Part shown: positions 35,712-44,678 of the stretch, in pieces
Layout of the letters: every line of letters starts with the position of its first letter
Position numbering within the stretch: position 1 is the stretch's first letter
DNA from: Marinomonas piezotolerans
GTDB taxonomy: Bacteria > Pseudomonadota > Gammaproteobacteria > Pseudomonadales > Marinomonadaceae
NCBI RefSeq assembly: GCF_003362755.1
Contig: NZ_QKRA01000003.1
Span: 186,001 to 250,000, forward strand
Direction of reading: 5' to 3'
DNA: 64,000 nucleotides
Translations under genes and position numbers: made by a program
The notes under the pieces: generated by a model
What the model saw: the letters and a program-made list of their open reading frames with translations, nothing else
The model's database searches: none
What the model was told of the DNA's origin: nothing

Positions 35712-35772
35712 TTGCTTGTATTAGACCCTATTTTTTTTTCAATTCAACTAATAAGTTGTGGTTATTCTAATT

Positions 35773-35783
35773 ATTGGATCCAT
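35773..35783. promoter_or_regulatory. VanR operator 2
   Basis: ATTGGATCCAT shares the TTGGATCCA core with the two flanking sites. It lies mid-gap, 53 bp from operator 3 and about 71 bp from operator 1, close to whole-helix-turn spacing. Confidence 0.75.
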
Positions 35784-35825
35784 TATGCAGTTTTTTTATG
35801 AACGTTTTGCTCTTGATTGGTATAT

Positions 35826-35836
35826 ATTGGATCCAT
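35826..35836. promoter_or_regulatory. VanR operator 3 over the vanAB promoter
   Basis: ATTGGATCCAT overlaps the end of a TATATT -10-like element (35823-35828) and lies 33 bp before the vanA start, in the place expected to block transcription initiation. Confidence 0.78.
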
Positions 35837-35868
35837 AGAGAACAACAAAAAATAATTTGGAGATTTGT

Positions 35869-36957
35869 ATGAGCCAGCCAACTTTCCCAAAAAATACCTG
35901 GTACGTCGCAGCAATGTCAGACGAAATTGGTACTGAGAAGCCTTTAGGGCGCAAGATTTGTGGTGAAAGTATTGCGTTTTATCGTCCATCGGAAAATGAA
36001 ATTGCAGCCGTTTTAGACTTTTGTCCGCACCGAGGTGCTGCGATGTCTTTAGGTTTCGTAGAAGATGGCTTATTGGTTTGCGGTTATCACGGTTTAAAAA
36101 TGGGTGCAGACGGTAAAACCAAAGAAATGCCTCTTCAGCGAGTACAGGGCTTTCCTTGTATGAAGTCATTTGCTGTGGAAGAGCGTTATGGATTTATTTG
36201 GGTTTGGCCGGGTGATCAAGACCTTGCTGATCCAAGTTTAATTCCTGTTCAAGAATGGGCAGAAAGTGACGAATGGGCATTTGGTGGCGGCCTTTACTAC
36301 ATTAAATGTGATTACCGTTTAATGATTGATAATTTGATGGATCTGACTCATGAAACTTATGTGCATGCGTCGAGCATTGGTCAAAAAGAGATTGACGAAT
36401 CGCCGGTAGATACAAGCGTCAATGGCGATGAAGTGATTACCAGCCGATCAATGGAAAATATTATCGCCCCGCCATTTTGGCAAGCTGCATTAGAGGCTAA
36501 CGGATTACCTAAAGATGCGCCGGTAGATCGTTGGCAGCGCTGCCGATTCAATCCACCTTCCCATGTCATGATCGATGTGGGGGTGGCGTTGGAAGGGCAT
36601 GGTGGTTTTGATGCCCCGCAAGACAAAAAAGCCAGCAGTACGGTTGTAGATTTCATCACTCCAGAGACAGAAGACACAATGTGGTACTTTTGGGGAATGG
36701 CTCGGAACTTTAAAGCGGATGATCAGGCACTGACGGATTCGATCCGTGAAGGTCAAGGCGGTATCTTTAAAGAAGATTTGGAAGTCTTGGAACGTCAACA
36801 AGCCAACCTTAAAGCATTCCCTGATTATGATTTGCTGAAGTTAAATATTGATGCGGGTGGTGTGCAATCTCGTCGTGTCATTGAGCGTATTATTAAAGCT
36901 GAAAGCGCTAGCAAAATTGCATCAAATGATGTTCCGCTGCAAACGATCTCATTCTAA
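35869..36957 (+). CDS. vanA: Vanillate O-demethylase oxygenase subunit
   Basis: This 362-residue Rieske non-haem iron oxygenase converts vanillate to protocatechuate and formaldehyde. Rieske ligands are Cys52, His54, Cys71 and His74 (CPHRGA, CGYHG); the mononuclear iron site lies in NLMDLTHETYVHASS (Asp158, His161, His166). The sequence follows VanA closely, for example SSIGQKEIDE and NIDAGGVQSRRVI. ATG at 35869 follows GGAG. It is co-transcribed with vanB (12-bp gap) and controlled from three VanR sites. Confidence 0.96.
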   Translation: MSQPTFPKNTWYVAAMSDEIGTEKPLGRKICGESIAFYRPSENEIAAVLDFCPHRGAAMSLGFVEDGLLVCGYHGLKMGADGKTKEMPLQRVQGFPCMKSFAVEERYGFIWVWPGDQDLADPSLIPVQEWAESDEWAFGGGLYYIKCDYRLMIDNLMDLTHETYVHASSIGQKEIDESPVDTSVNGDEVITSRSMENIIAPPFWQAALEANGLPKDAPVDRWQRCRFNPPSHVMIDVGVALEGHGGFDAPQDKKASSTVVDFITPETEDTMWYFWGMARNFKADDQALTDSIREGQGGIFKEDLEVLERQQANLKAFPDYDLLKLNIDAGGVQSRRVIERIIKAESASKIASNDVPLQTISF

Positions 36958-36968
36958 GGAAGGTCAAT

Positions 36969-37934
36969 ATGATTGAAGTCGTTGTATTAAACAAAGTGCA
37001 AGAGGCATCAGCTGTGGTGCGCCTAGTGTTAGGAAAGGCAAATGATACACCGTTGCCTTCTTTTGAAGCAGGTGCACATATTGATATAAAGCTCCCCAGT
37101 GGCTTACTGCGTCAATATTCATTGTGTCGCTTACAATCTGATCCTCGTTACTATGAAATTGCGGTGTTAAAAGACCCTCAATCTCGTGGCGGATCTGAAG
37201 AGGTGCATGGCTTGAGCATTGGGGATGTTGTGCACGTCAGTGAACCGAAAAATCACTTTCCACTGCGTAGTAAAGAGGCTAAGTCGCTTTTGCTTGCAGG
37301 CGGAATCGGCATTACGCCACTACTGCCAATGGCGCAAACATTGCAGTGTGCAGGAACGCCGTTTGAGTTTCATTACTGTGGTCGTTCACCAAGTACGGCT
37401 GCTTTTTCAGACGTGCTGAAACAGGCCTCGTTTGCAGATAAGATGCATTTCCACTTTGATAGCGGTGCTCAGAATCCGGGCCGGATAGACCTGCATAAAG
37501 TGATGAGTGAACATGTTGCCGACGCGGATTTGTATGTTTGCGGCCCTGCTGGGTTCATAGAAAGTGTATTAGAGCACGCTGCTGCATTAGGTTGGCCTGA
37601 AGATCGTGTTCATCGAGAATTCTTTGCTGCGCCAGCAATGGATGTCAATGTCGAAGACAATCATGCATTTCAAGTTAAAATTGCGGGTACAGGTCAAGTG
37701 TTAGACGTTGCGCCTAATCAGTCGATCAGTGACGCATTAGAAGAGAACGCTATCTTTGTGCCTGTCTCTTGTGAAGAGGGCGTATGCGGAACATGTTTAA
37801 CCAATGTCATTTCTGGCGAAATAGAGCATCGCGATGTCTTTTTGAGCAAGAAAGAGCGTGAAGAAGGTAAGCAAATCTTGACGTGTTGCTCGCGCGCAAA
37901 AAATGCTGGCGGACTGATTGAGTTAGATCTCTGA
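36969..37934 (+). CDS. vanB: Vanillate O-demethylase reductase subunit
   Basis: This 321-residue class IA reductase passes electrons from NADH through FMN and a [2Fe-2S] centre to VanA. It has a flavin-binding barrel (LRQYSLCR), an NADH domain (LLLAGGIGITPLLPMA, DLYVCGPAGFI) and a C-terminal plant-type ferredoxin with Cys268, Cys273, Cys276 and Cys306. The order and length are typical for VanB. It follows vanA immediately and ends with a terminator. Confidence 0.96.
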   Translation: MIEVVVLNKVQEASAVVRLVLGKANDTPLPSFEAGAHIDIKLPSGLLRQYSLCRLQSDPRYYEIAVLKDPQSRGGSEEVHGLSIGDVVHVSEPKNHFPLRSKEAKSLLLAGGIGITPLLPMAQTLQCAGTPFEFHYCGRSPSTAAFSDVLKQASFADKMHFHFDSGAQNPGRIDLHKVMSEHVADADLYVCGPAGFIESVLEHAAALGWPEDRVHREFFAAPAMDVNVEDNHAFQVKIAGTGQVLDVAPNQSISDALEENAIFVPVSCEEGVCGTCLTNVISGEIEHRDVFLSKKEREEGKQILTCCSRAKNAGGLIELDL

Positions 37935-37961
37935 TCCATATTGATACTGGGTACGTTTTGC

Positions 37962-37991
37962 AAAGCGCTGGACTTAGGTCTGGCGCTTTTT
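37962..37991 (+). terminator. Terminator after vanAB
   Basis: AAAGCGCTGGAC (37962-37973) pairs with GTCTGGCGCTTT (37978-37989) with two wobble pairs and a TTAG loop, followed by further T. Confidence 0.8.
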
Positions 37992-38159
37992 CGTATATTG
38001 TCGGGGTCAAGATTAGGGTTGTCTCATAGCGCTCAATATGACATTCATGTAGTATTGGGCGTGCTCAAATTTTCTCCTTTCATCGCCGAATCTAGGCATT
38101 AGCGGATACCATTGAGCCTACTATATAAACAGCTTTACATTTCAGTGGTTTGAAACTCT

Positions 38160-38738
38160 ATGGTTCTGATGATCGATAACTACGATTCGTTCACCTATAA
38201 CTTGGTGCAATATATTCGTGAGTTAGGGTATGACGTTGAGGTGCGCCGTAATGATGCCCTCACAATCCGCGATATCGAGGTGCTAGCACCGAGTCACATC
38301 GTTATTTCACCTGGTCCATGTACGCCAAATGAAGCAGGGATCTCGCTGAGTGCAATTGAGTATTTTGCAGGGCGTATTCCTTTGTTGGGGATCTGTCTTG
38401 GTCATCAAAGCATCGCTCAAGTATTCGGTGGAGATGTCATTCGTGCTAAAACAGTGATGCATGGCAAAACCTCTAAGGTGTACCATAAAGGGATTGGTGT
38501 GTTTCAAGGATTACCTAATCCTTATACAGCAACTCGATATCACTCATTAGTTGTTAAGCAAACGACGTTACCAGAATGTTTTGAGGTGACTGCATGGACA
38601 CAAAATGATCAAGGCGAGTTAGATGAAATCATGGGATTACGTCATACATCATTGAAAATAGAAGGGGTGCAATTTCACCCTGAGTCAATTTTAACAGAGC
38701 ATGGTCACGCTCTATTAGACAACTTTTTTAAACACTAG
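38160..38738 (+). CDS. trpG: Anthranilate synthase component II (glutamine amidotransferase)
   Basis: This 192-residue class I amidotransferase supplies ammonia from glutamine to the TrpE (or PabB) subunit. [10 protein letters not shown], the catalytic [10 protein letters not shown] with Cys79, and the His-Glu pair in QFHPES are present. It may serve both tryptophan and folate synthesis, as TrpG does in some bacteria. It precedes trpD by 10 bp. No trpE is present in the window. Confidence 0.95.
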   Translation: MVLMIDNYDSFTYNLVQYIRELGYDVEVRRNDALTIRDIEVLAPSHIVISPGPCTPNEAGISLSAIEYFAGRIPLLGICLGHQSIAQVFGGDVIRAKTVMHGKTSKVYHKGIGVFQGLPNPYTATRYHSLVVKQTTLPECFEVTAWTQNDQGELDEIMGLRHTSLKIEGVQFHPESILTEHGHALLDNFFKH

Positions 38739-38748
38739 GAGTTGGCAG

Positions 38749-39780
38749 GTGAACATACAACAAGCGATCGCTCGAGTCGTTGATAAACAAGACCTCACGG
38801 GCGAAGAAATGCGTGATGTAATGAACAGCATTATGACATGCCAAACCACAGACGCTCAGATCGGCGGCTTCTTGATAGGCCTGCGTATGAAGGGCGAGAC
38901 GGTTGAAGAAATTATTGCGGCAGCACAAGTAATGCGTGAGTTGTCGACAAAAGTAGATTTGGGTGGTGATGAAATAGTCGATACCTGTGGGACAGGTGGC
39001 GACGGCAAGCACTTATTCAATGTCTCAACGGCTGCGGCGTTTGTCGCTGCGGGTGCGGGGGTGCATGTTGCTAAGCATGGTGGCCGCTCCGTATCGTCTA
39101 AATCCGGTAGTGCGGATGTACTGGAGCGCGCAGGTGTTCACCTAGGACTCAATAGTGAACAAGTGAAGCGCAGTGTTCAGGAAATAGGCTTAGGCTTTAT
39201 GTTTGCGCCGAACTATCATTCGGCCATGCAATATGCCATCGGGCCTCGTAAAGAGATGGCCACACGTACTATTTTCAATTTGTTAGGGCCGTTAACCAAT
39301 CCTGCTGGCGCTAAGCGACAAGTGATGGGTGTGTTTGCCCGCGAATGGGTGCGCCCTATTGCAGAAGTTTTAAAAGCGCTCGGAAGCTCTCACGTCTTAG
39401 TCGTTCATTCCGCAGACGGACTTGACGAAATCAGTATTTCAGACAAGACGTATGTTGCAGAGCTAAAAGACGGAGAAGTGACCGAATACGACATTGCACC
39501 AGAAGATTTCGGCATTGAACGCCAACCGCTGACTGAGGTGCAAGCTCACGATTCTGAGTCTAGCCTCGAAATGTTGAAAACTGCCATTGAAGGCAAAGGT
39601 CTTGTCAATGCACCGAGAGACATTGTCGTACTGAACGCTGGTGCAGCCATTTATGTATCAGGTGTCGCTGATACCCTAGCTGAGGGGATTGCGATCGCCG
39701 AGGATGTTGTAGGTGGTGGTTTAGCGAAGATTAAGTTGCAAGAACTGGCAAGCTTTTCGCGTTGTTATATGCCTGATTAA
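38749..39780 (+). CDS. trpD: Anthranilate phosphoribosyltransferase
   Basis: This 343-residue enzyme joins anthranilate to PRPP. The PRPP loop DTCGTGGDGKHLFNVST, KHGGRSVSSKSGSADVLE and GPLTNPA are visible. The start is GTG at 38749 with GGAGTTGGCAG upstream. Middle gene of trpGDC; the same three-gene order is found in pseudomonads. Confidence 0.97.
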   Translation: MNIQQAIARVVDKQDLTGEEMRDVMNSIMTCQTTDAQIGGFLIGLRMKGETVEEIIAAAQVMRELSTKVDLGGDEIVDTCGTGGDGKHLFNVSTAAAFVAAGAGVHVAKHGGRSVSSKSGSADVLERAGVHLGLNSEQVKRSVQEIGLGFMFAPNYHSAMQYAIGPRKEMATRTIFNLLGPLTNPAGAKRQVMGVFAREWVRPIAEVLKALGSSHVLVVHSADGLDEISISDKTYVAELKDGEVTEYDIAPEDFGIERQPLTEVQAHDSESSLEMLKTAIEGKGLVNAPRDIVVLNAGAAIYVSGVADTLAEGIAIAEDVVGGGLAKIKLQELASFSRCYMPD

Positions 39781-39811
39781 ATTGAAACCGTATAGATAGT
39801 AGAGACCTATT

Positions 39812-40624
39812 ATGCAAGTCGAGACTCCTACAATTTTAAGAAAAATCGTTGCGCGGAAACACGAAGAAGTTGCGGAGCGACTTGTTCGAACGCCTTTCGC
39901 CAATCTTGAAATTGCGGCTGCGGCTGCCAATGCGCATAACCCTGTCCGAGGATTTGCAAGTGCGTTGCGCCGAAAGATTTCGCAGGGAAAAGCGGGTGTC
40001 ATTGCAGAGGTGAAGAAAGCGTCACCTAGCAAAGGTGTCATTCGTGAAAATTTTTCTCCCAAAGATATCGCGAAATCATATGAAAAAGGCGGAGCAGCGT
40101 GCCTTTCAGTGCTGACAGATAAAGATTATTTTCAAGGGCACGAAGACTTTCTGGTAGAGGCTCGTGCGGCCTGTTCTTTGCCCATCATCCGCAAGGATTT
40201 CATTGTTGATCCTTATCAAGTAATGGAAGCACGTGCCATCGGAGCGGATTGCATATTGCTGATTGCTGCGTGTTTGAATGGTAAGGAGCTAAGAGAACTT
40301 GATCAATTAGCGCGAGACCTTTCAATGGATGTGTTAGTGGAGGTGCACAACCGAGCAGAGCTTGATCTTGCGCTCGAGAATACCAAAACTGAATTGTTAG
40401 GGATCAACAATCGAGATTTGCATACGTTTGAGTTGAGCTTACAAACAACCTTTGAGTTGATGGGAGCTGTTCCGAAAGATCGTCTCATAGTGACTGAGAG
40501 CGGTATCCACACTCGTGATGATGTGGCTGCAATGCGTGAAAATGATATCCATGCGTTCTTAGTAGGGGAATCTTTTATGAAAGCGGATAACCCTGGCGAC
40601 AAGCTTGCAGAATTATTTAAATAA
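39812..40624 (+). CDS. trpC: Indole-3-glycerol-phosphate synthase
   Basis: This 270-residue TIM barrel closes the indole ring in tryptophan synthesis. [12 protein letters not shown] with the catalytic lysines, [40 protein letters not shown] and VTESGI are family signatures. It is a stand-alone TrpC, not fused to TrpF. Third gene of trpGDC. Confidence 0.97.
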   Translation: MQVETPTILRKIVARKHEEVAERLVRTPFANLEIAAAAANAHNPVRGFASALRRKISQGKAGVIAEVKKASPSKGVIRENFSPKDIAKSYEKGGAACLSVLTDKDYFQGHEDFLVEARAACSLPIIRKDFIVDPYQVMEARAIGADCILLIAACLNGKELRELDQLARDLSMDVLVEVHNRAELDLALENTKTELLGINNRDLHTFELSLQTTFELMGAVPKDRLIVTESGIHTRDDVAAMRENDIHAFLVGESFMKADNPGDKLAELFK

Positions 40625-40641
40625 GTTTGAGAGAGTGACTG

Positions 40642-41049
40642 ATGAAAACAAGTGTTGCGTGGCAAGAAGACGTTCATTTTACGGCTGAAACTGGGTCAGG
40701 CTTCAAAATTGAGATAGACGGTTCTCAAACAGCTGGACCGCGTCCAATGGAGTTGATTCTTGCAGGCTTGGGCGGGTGTACATCGTATGATGTGGTCGGT
40801 ATTTTGAAGAAGGCGCGTCAGGATGTTGTTTCTTGTGTTGCCCATGTAGATGCTGATCGAGCCGAAACCGTGCCCTCGGTGTTTACTGAAATTCGTGTTC
40901 ATTTTGTGGTGACGGGCCGTAAGATAAAAGAGAACCACGTGGCTCGCGCTGTGAAACTGTCAGCGGAAGAATATTGCTCGGCCTCTCTTATGTTAGAGCG
41001 GGGCGGCGTGAACATCGTTCACAGCTATGAGATTGTTGAAGTCGAATAA
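40642..41049 (+). CDS. OsmC-family protein (YhfA type)
   Basis: This 135-residue protein has the OsmC fold with the two family cysteines in GGCTSYDVV and EEYCSASLML. OsmC/Ohr proteins reduce organic peroxides through this Cys pair; the YhfA branch has no settled function. It follows trpC after 17 bp and ends in a strong terminator. In pseudomonads and E. coli the homologue lies next to crp/vfr, which is absent here. Confidence 0.88.
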   Translation: MKTSVAWQEDVHFTAETGSGFKIEIDGSQTAGPRPMELILAGLGGCTSYDVVGILKKARQDVVSCVAHVDADRAETVPSVFTEIRVHFVVTGRKIKENHVARAVKLSAEEYCSASLMLERGGVNIVHSYEIVEVE

Positions 41050-41069
41050 CGTATTGGTGATGCGATAAA

Positions 41070-41104
41070 AAGCCCCAGTAAATTGATTTTACTGGGGCTT
41101 TTTT
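41070..41104. terminator. Bidirectional terminator after OsmC-like gene
   Basis: AAGCCCCAGTAAA (41070-41082) and TTTACTGGGGCTT (near 41088-41100) form a 13-base stem with a small loop, flanked by an A run on the left and T run on the right. It serves the convergent LysR gene too. Confidence 0.9.
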
Positions 41105-42017
41105 ACGTCAGTGCATCAATCATTTCGATAAAGGTTTCTTGAATGAGATTAGGCGTGTGGGAGGTGCGTGTCACAACAGAAAATGTTGTGTAGTAACTAT
41201 GGCGCTCTTCTAGGATGGGGCGAAACTCCCCTTTTTCTTGCCAGCTTGCCGCCAAATGATCCGGTAAAAAGCCAATATACTGTCCAGTACGAATCAAAAA
41301 AACGATGCCTTCACGGTCCGTTGCCGTAGCTGCAGGTTTCAGCGCCTGATGGTGTGCTTTTATTGCTGCGGTTTGGGCATAAGCGGGTATCACTGCATCA
41401 TAGTTTTGTAAGTCTATATGACTAAGTTCTGCGTCACTCATATTGAATAATGGATGACTGCGATCACAGTAAAGCAAAGAGCGTTCTTGATATAAGGGGC
41501 GGTATGTCAGCCCATTAATAACCCGCAGCTCTGGCACAATACCTACATGCAGTTGCCCATCTAAAATCTTTTGTTCGATGACTGTAGGGGGAATCATTCT
41601 GATGTTGATTGTGATGTCTGGGCCGCGTACTTTTAATTCTGAAAGTGCCTGGGTTACTTTCATGTGCGGAATCGTGACGAGATTGTCGGTGATGCCAATA
41701 TTGAACTCGCCTTTCATATTGTCATGTAATGTATTGACGCTTGTGCGAAAGTTTTCAATCGAGGCGATTAATTGAAGGGTATAGTTATAAACTTGCGCCC
41801 CTTCGTTGGTGAGAGAGAAACCAGAGCGACCTCGTTGGCATAGTTTGAAGCCTAATCGAGTTTCTAAATCGGACATGGCAATGCTGATGGCGGCTCGAGA
41901 GATGTTGAGCTCCACCTCGGCTGCAGAAAATCCACCACATTCAACGACGGCTTTGAATATCCTTAAGGTACGAATGTCCGTGTCGCTTACTTGTCCCATT
42001 CCATTTTTACTGGCCAA
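41103..42017 (-). CDS. LysR-family transcriptional regulator
   Basis: This 304-residue regulator has an N-terminal winged helix (about 15-75: TLRIFKAVVECGGFSAAEVELNIS, AISIAMSDLETRLGFKLCQR) and a substrate-binding domain of periplasmic-binding-protein fold (about 105-300). It lies downstream of, and on the same strand as, the GATase-AraC regulator gene with a 43-bp gap, so the two may be co-transcribed. The target is unknown; the adjacent sarcosine genes are the obvious candidate. Confidence 0.88.
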   Translation of the reverse strand: MASKNGMGQVSDTDIRTLRIFKAVVECGGFSAAEVELNISRAAISIAMSDLETRLGFKLCQRGRSGFSLTNEGAQVYNYTLQLIASIENFRTSVNTLHDNMKGEFNIGITDNLVTIPHMKVTQALSELKVRGPDITINIRMIPPTVIEQKILDGQLHVGIVPELRVINGLTYRPLYQERSLLYCDRSHPLFNMSDAELSHIDLQNYDAVIPAYAQTAAIKAHHQALKPAATATDREGIVFLIRTGQYIGFLPDHLAASWQEKGEFRPILEERHSYYTTFSVVTRTSHTPNLIQETFIEMIDALT

Positions 42018-42060
42018 ATTGTGTTCTCGTCTTTTTGAAGGTTTTGAATGCTATGTCTGC

Positions 42061-43119
42061 TTAATTTGAAGGCTTTTTCAGCGATTTTTTACGGAAGTTG
42101 CTGGGAGCCGAGCCAAAATAGTCCTTAAAGCAGTTACTAAAATGACTTGAGCTGACGAACCCACTCGCAATAGCCACTTCAATAATCGGTTTGTTGGTTT
42201 GTTGTAGCAAACGCCGAGCATACGTTATGCGTAATTCAAGGTAATAACGAGATGGGCTTGTTTCTAGGTTGGTTTGAAATAAGCGCTCTAATTGACGTCG
42301 AGAAATACTGGCGTAATGGATTAACTCTTCTAGCGTGAGCGGTTCTTCGATGTTGTTGCGCATCAGCTCCAATACTTTACGTAAGGAGTCTGGGTAATGC
42401 TTATCGTCAGTAGGTTCTTGCAGTGGTTGGACTGACGTTTCAGAGAGCTGGTCACATCTCAAAATTTCCGTGACGGCTCTTGCGATGCGATTGCCTTGAA
42501 AGTGCTCGACCAGCAACAGCATCATCGAGAGAGCGCTCATCGGGCCGGCGCCTGTTACGATTCTGCCATCGAAAATGGATGTTTCGCTGGCAATGGAGAT
42601 GTCTTGAAAATGTTCTTTGACATAGGGGTGGTTATCCGAATGAACGGCAATGCGCGCGTTGTCTAAAACACCCGCGTGGGCAAGCGATATAGCGCCATTC
42701 CACAATCCTCCTAGATATAAACCTTGGCGGTGACAGTGTCTCAAAAACTCACTTAATTTACTGTATTCACCCAGTTGGCAGCGATAGCCCCCGCAAACGA
42801 TAATGACGTCGAATGGGATGCGCTCAGCCTCGACATGATCCTCCACTTTAAAACTGGTGGAAATCTCGATGCCTAAATCACTGGTAACCGTCAGGCTCTC
42901 AAGACCAAAGGTTCGGTAATCAAAGAGATTATCTGTCTGAACGAGGTTGGAAGTAACGAGTGCATCGACAGCGCCCGTGAACGCAACCATCGAGAAGTTT
43001 TCTAGCAAGACAAAACCAACCATTACCGGTCTATCAACGCCACCGGACTGACCAAGATGAGGGTGATTAGTGTCTGCATTAGCAGGACTAAAATGCTTTT
43101 TGTGGTTGTGTTGTGTCAT
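42061..43119 (-). CDS. GATase1-AraC (GlxA/GbdR-type) regulator, probable sarcosine-operon activator
   Basis: This 352-residue regulator has an N-terminal DJ-1/PfpI-like domain (about 28-215) and a C-terminal AraC domain with two helix-turn-helix units (about 240-345: LTLEELIHYASISRRQLERLF and VAIASGFVSSSHFSNCFKDYFG, with the typical SSHFSNCF). The nucleophile-elbow Cys of the GATase fold is replaced (GGLWNGAISL), so the domain is for sensing only. GbdR and SouR of pseudomonads have this architecture and activate glycine betaine and sarcosine genes. It is divergent from glyA-soxBDAG-purU across 236 bp. Confidence 0.88.
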   Translation of the reverse strand: MTQHNHKKHFSPANADTNHPHLGQSGGVDRPVMVGFVLLENFSMVAFTGAVDALVTSNLVQTDNLFDYRTFGLESLTVTSDLGIEISTSFKVEDHVEAERIPFDVIIVCGGYRCQLGEYSKLSEFLRHCHRQGLYLGGLWNGAISLAHAGVLDNARIAVHSDNHPYVKEHFQDISIASETSIFDGRIVTGAGPMSALSMMLLLVEHFQGNRIARAVTEILRCDQLSETSVQPLQEPTDDKHYPDSLRKVLELMRNNIEEPLTLEELIHYASISRRQLERLFQTNLETSPSRYYLELRITYARRLLQQTNKPIIEVAIASGFVSSSHFSNCFKDYFGSAPSNFRKKSLKKPSN

Positions 43120-43235
43120 ATTTGACTAGGCTTCCTGAAAGGCGTTTCGTCAGTAATTGTGCAAGTGTAAGACAAACCCATCTTCAAGGTAAGTGTCCGC
43201 TCAGATTTAGACTATCCTTGAACCGTGCCATGCCT

Positions 43236-43269
43236 TTATTTATCGAGGTTTTGAGCCTGTCGTAAATAA
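43236..43269. promoter_or_regulatory. Long dyad in the regulator-glyA gap
   Basis: TTATTTA (43236-43242) and TAAATAA (43263-43269) are perfect outer arms; AGG and CCT pair inside, centred on a TTTTGAG loop. A dyad this long in a gap between an AraC-type regulator and its likely target operon is a candidate activator site. Confidence 0.5.
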
Positions 43270-43278
43270 CCATTATTT

Positions 43279-43301
43279 TGACGCATTCTGAAATGTCGTC
43301 A
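43279..43301. promoter_or_regulatory. Second dyad upstream of glyA
   Basis: TGACGCATT (43279-43287) and AATGTCGTCA (43292-43301) are inverted copies apart from one extra T. It lies 55 bp upstream of the glyA start, near where a promoter is expected. Confidence 0.4.
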
Positions 43302-43355
43302 AGCGGGGGTTTCCATAGTATCCATCCATGGTTTGTTTTTACCCTGGAGAGCGAT

Positions 43356-44618
43356 ATGTTTTACAAGTCAGATACAGTTGAAAGTTTCGATGCGGAATTA
43401 TGGGCAGCGATGCAAAAAGAAGCCGTTCGTCAAGAAGAGCATATCGAGCTGATTGCTTCTGAGAACTACACAAGCCCACGCGTTATGCAGGCGCAAGGTT
43501 CAGTATTAACCAACAAATATGCTGAAGGCTACCCAGAAAAGCGTTACTACGGTGGTTGTGAATACGTTGACGTTGTAGAACAACTGGCGATTGATCGTGC
43601 CAAAGCATTGTTTGGCGCTGAGTATGTAAACGTACAGCCACACTCTGGCTCGCAAGCAAATGCTGCAGTATTCATGGCACTTTGTGCTCCAGGAGACACT
43701 GTGTTGGGTATGAGCCTGGCGCATGGTGGCCATTTAACTCACGGTGCCCACGTCAACTTTTCAGGCAAGATCTACAACGCAGTTCAGTACGGACTAAATG
43801 AAACCACTGGTGAAATTGATTACGACCAAGTTGAAGCGTTAGCGGTTGAACACAAGCCGAAAATGATTATCGCAGGCTTTTCTGCTTATTCTCGTATCGT
43901 CGACTGGGCGCGTTTCCGCGAGATTGCTGACAAAGTAGGTGCTTATTTATTTGTTGATATGGCGCATGTTGCTGGTCTGGTTGCAGCAGGCTTGTATCCG
44001 AACCCTGTTCCGTTCGCCGATGTTGTAACGACAACGACACATAAAACGCTTCGCGGCCCACGTGGTGGTTTGATTATCTCGCGTGATAATGAGCTAGAGA
44101 AGAAATTGAACTCCGCTGTTTTCCCTGGTGGTCAAGGTGGCCCATTGATGCACGTTATTGCTGCAAAAGCTGTAGCGTTCAAAGAAGCATTAAGCGACGA
44201 GTTCAAAAGCTACCAAGCACAAGTCGTGAAAAATGCTAATGCAATGGCTAAAGTCTTCGTGGCTCGTGGCTATGACGTTGTTTCAGGTGGAACGGATAAT
44301 CACTTGTTCCTACTTAGTTTGATTAAGCAAGGGTTAACAGGTAAAGCCGCTGACGCAGCACTAGGCCGTGCAAACATCACGGTTAACAAAAATGCGGTAC
44401 CTGGCGATCCACAATCACCTTTTGTTACATCAGGTCTACGCATTGGCTCACCAGTTATTACAACTCGTGGCTTCAAAGAAGAACAGTGCGAGCTGCTAGC
44501 GGGATGGATCGTTGATCTATTAGACGTACTAGAGCAGCCAGAAGCACTAGAAGAAAAAATCACCGCAGTGAAAGAGCAAGTAAAAGCGCTTTGCGCCGAA
44601 TACCCAGTCTATCGCTAG
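43356..44618 (+). CDS. glyA: Serine hydroxymethyltransferase
   Basis: This 420-residue PLP enzyme interconverts glycine plus methylene-THF with serine plus [30 protein letters not shown] and the PLP-lysine motif [16 protein letters not shown] are present. ATG at 43356 follows GAGAG; an upstream in-frame extension lacks homology. Placed ahead of soxBDAG, it is probably a dedicated catabolic copy (glyA1 in pseudomonads) that turns glycine and one-carbon units from sarcosine into serine. Confidence 0.96.
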   Translation: MFYKSDTVESFDAELWAAMQKEAVRQEEHIELIASENYTSPRVMQAQGSVLTNKYAEGYPEKRYYGGCEYVDVVEQLAIDRAKALFGAEYVNVQPHSGSQANAAVFMALCAPGDTVLGMSLAHGGHLTHGAHVNFSGKIYNAVQYGLNETTGEIDYDQVEALAVEHKPKMIIAGFSAYSRIVDWARFREIADKVGAYLFVDMAHVAGLVAAGLYPNPVPFADVVTTTTHKTLRGPRGGLIISRDNELEKKLNSAVFPGGQGGPLMHVIAAKAVAFKEALSDEFKSYQAQVVKNANAMAKVFVARGYDVVSGGTDNHLFLLSLIKQGLTGKAADAALGRANITVNKNAVPGDPQSPFVTSGLRIGSPVITTRGFKEEQCELLAGWIVDLLDVLEQPEALEEKITAVKEQVKALCAEYPVYR

Positions 44619-44632
44619 TTTTACCACTTTGT

Positions 44633-44658
44633 GCAGCTCTATCAGAAAGTAGAGCTGC
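44633..44658 (+). ncRNA. Intercistronic hairpin between glyA and soxB
   Basis: GCAGCTCTA (44633-44641) and TAGAGCTGC (44650-44658) form a perfect nine-base stem with an eight-base loop. No T tail follows, and the soxB ribosome-binding site (AAGGAG) lies eight bases on. It is more likely an mRNA stability or processing element than a terminator. Confidence 0.55.
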
Positions 44659-44678
44659 CACGATAAGGAGCTGACACA

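Noticed and set aside
38010-38159. Tryptophan leader peptide and attenuator before trpG
   Set aside because: No short frame with tandem Trp codons and no alternative hairpins with a T run are visible.
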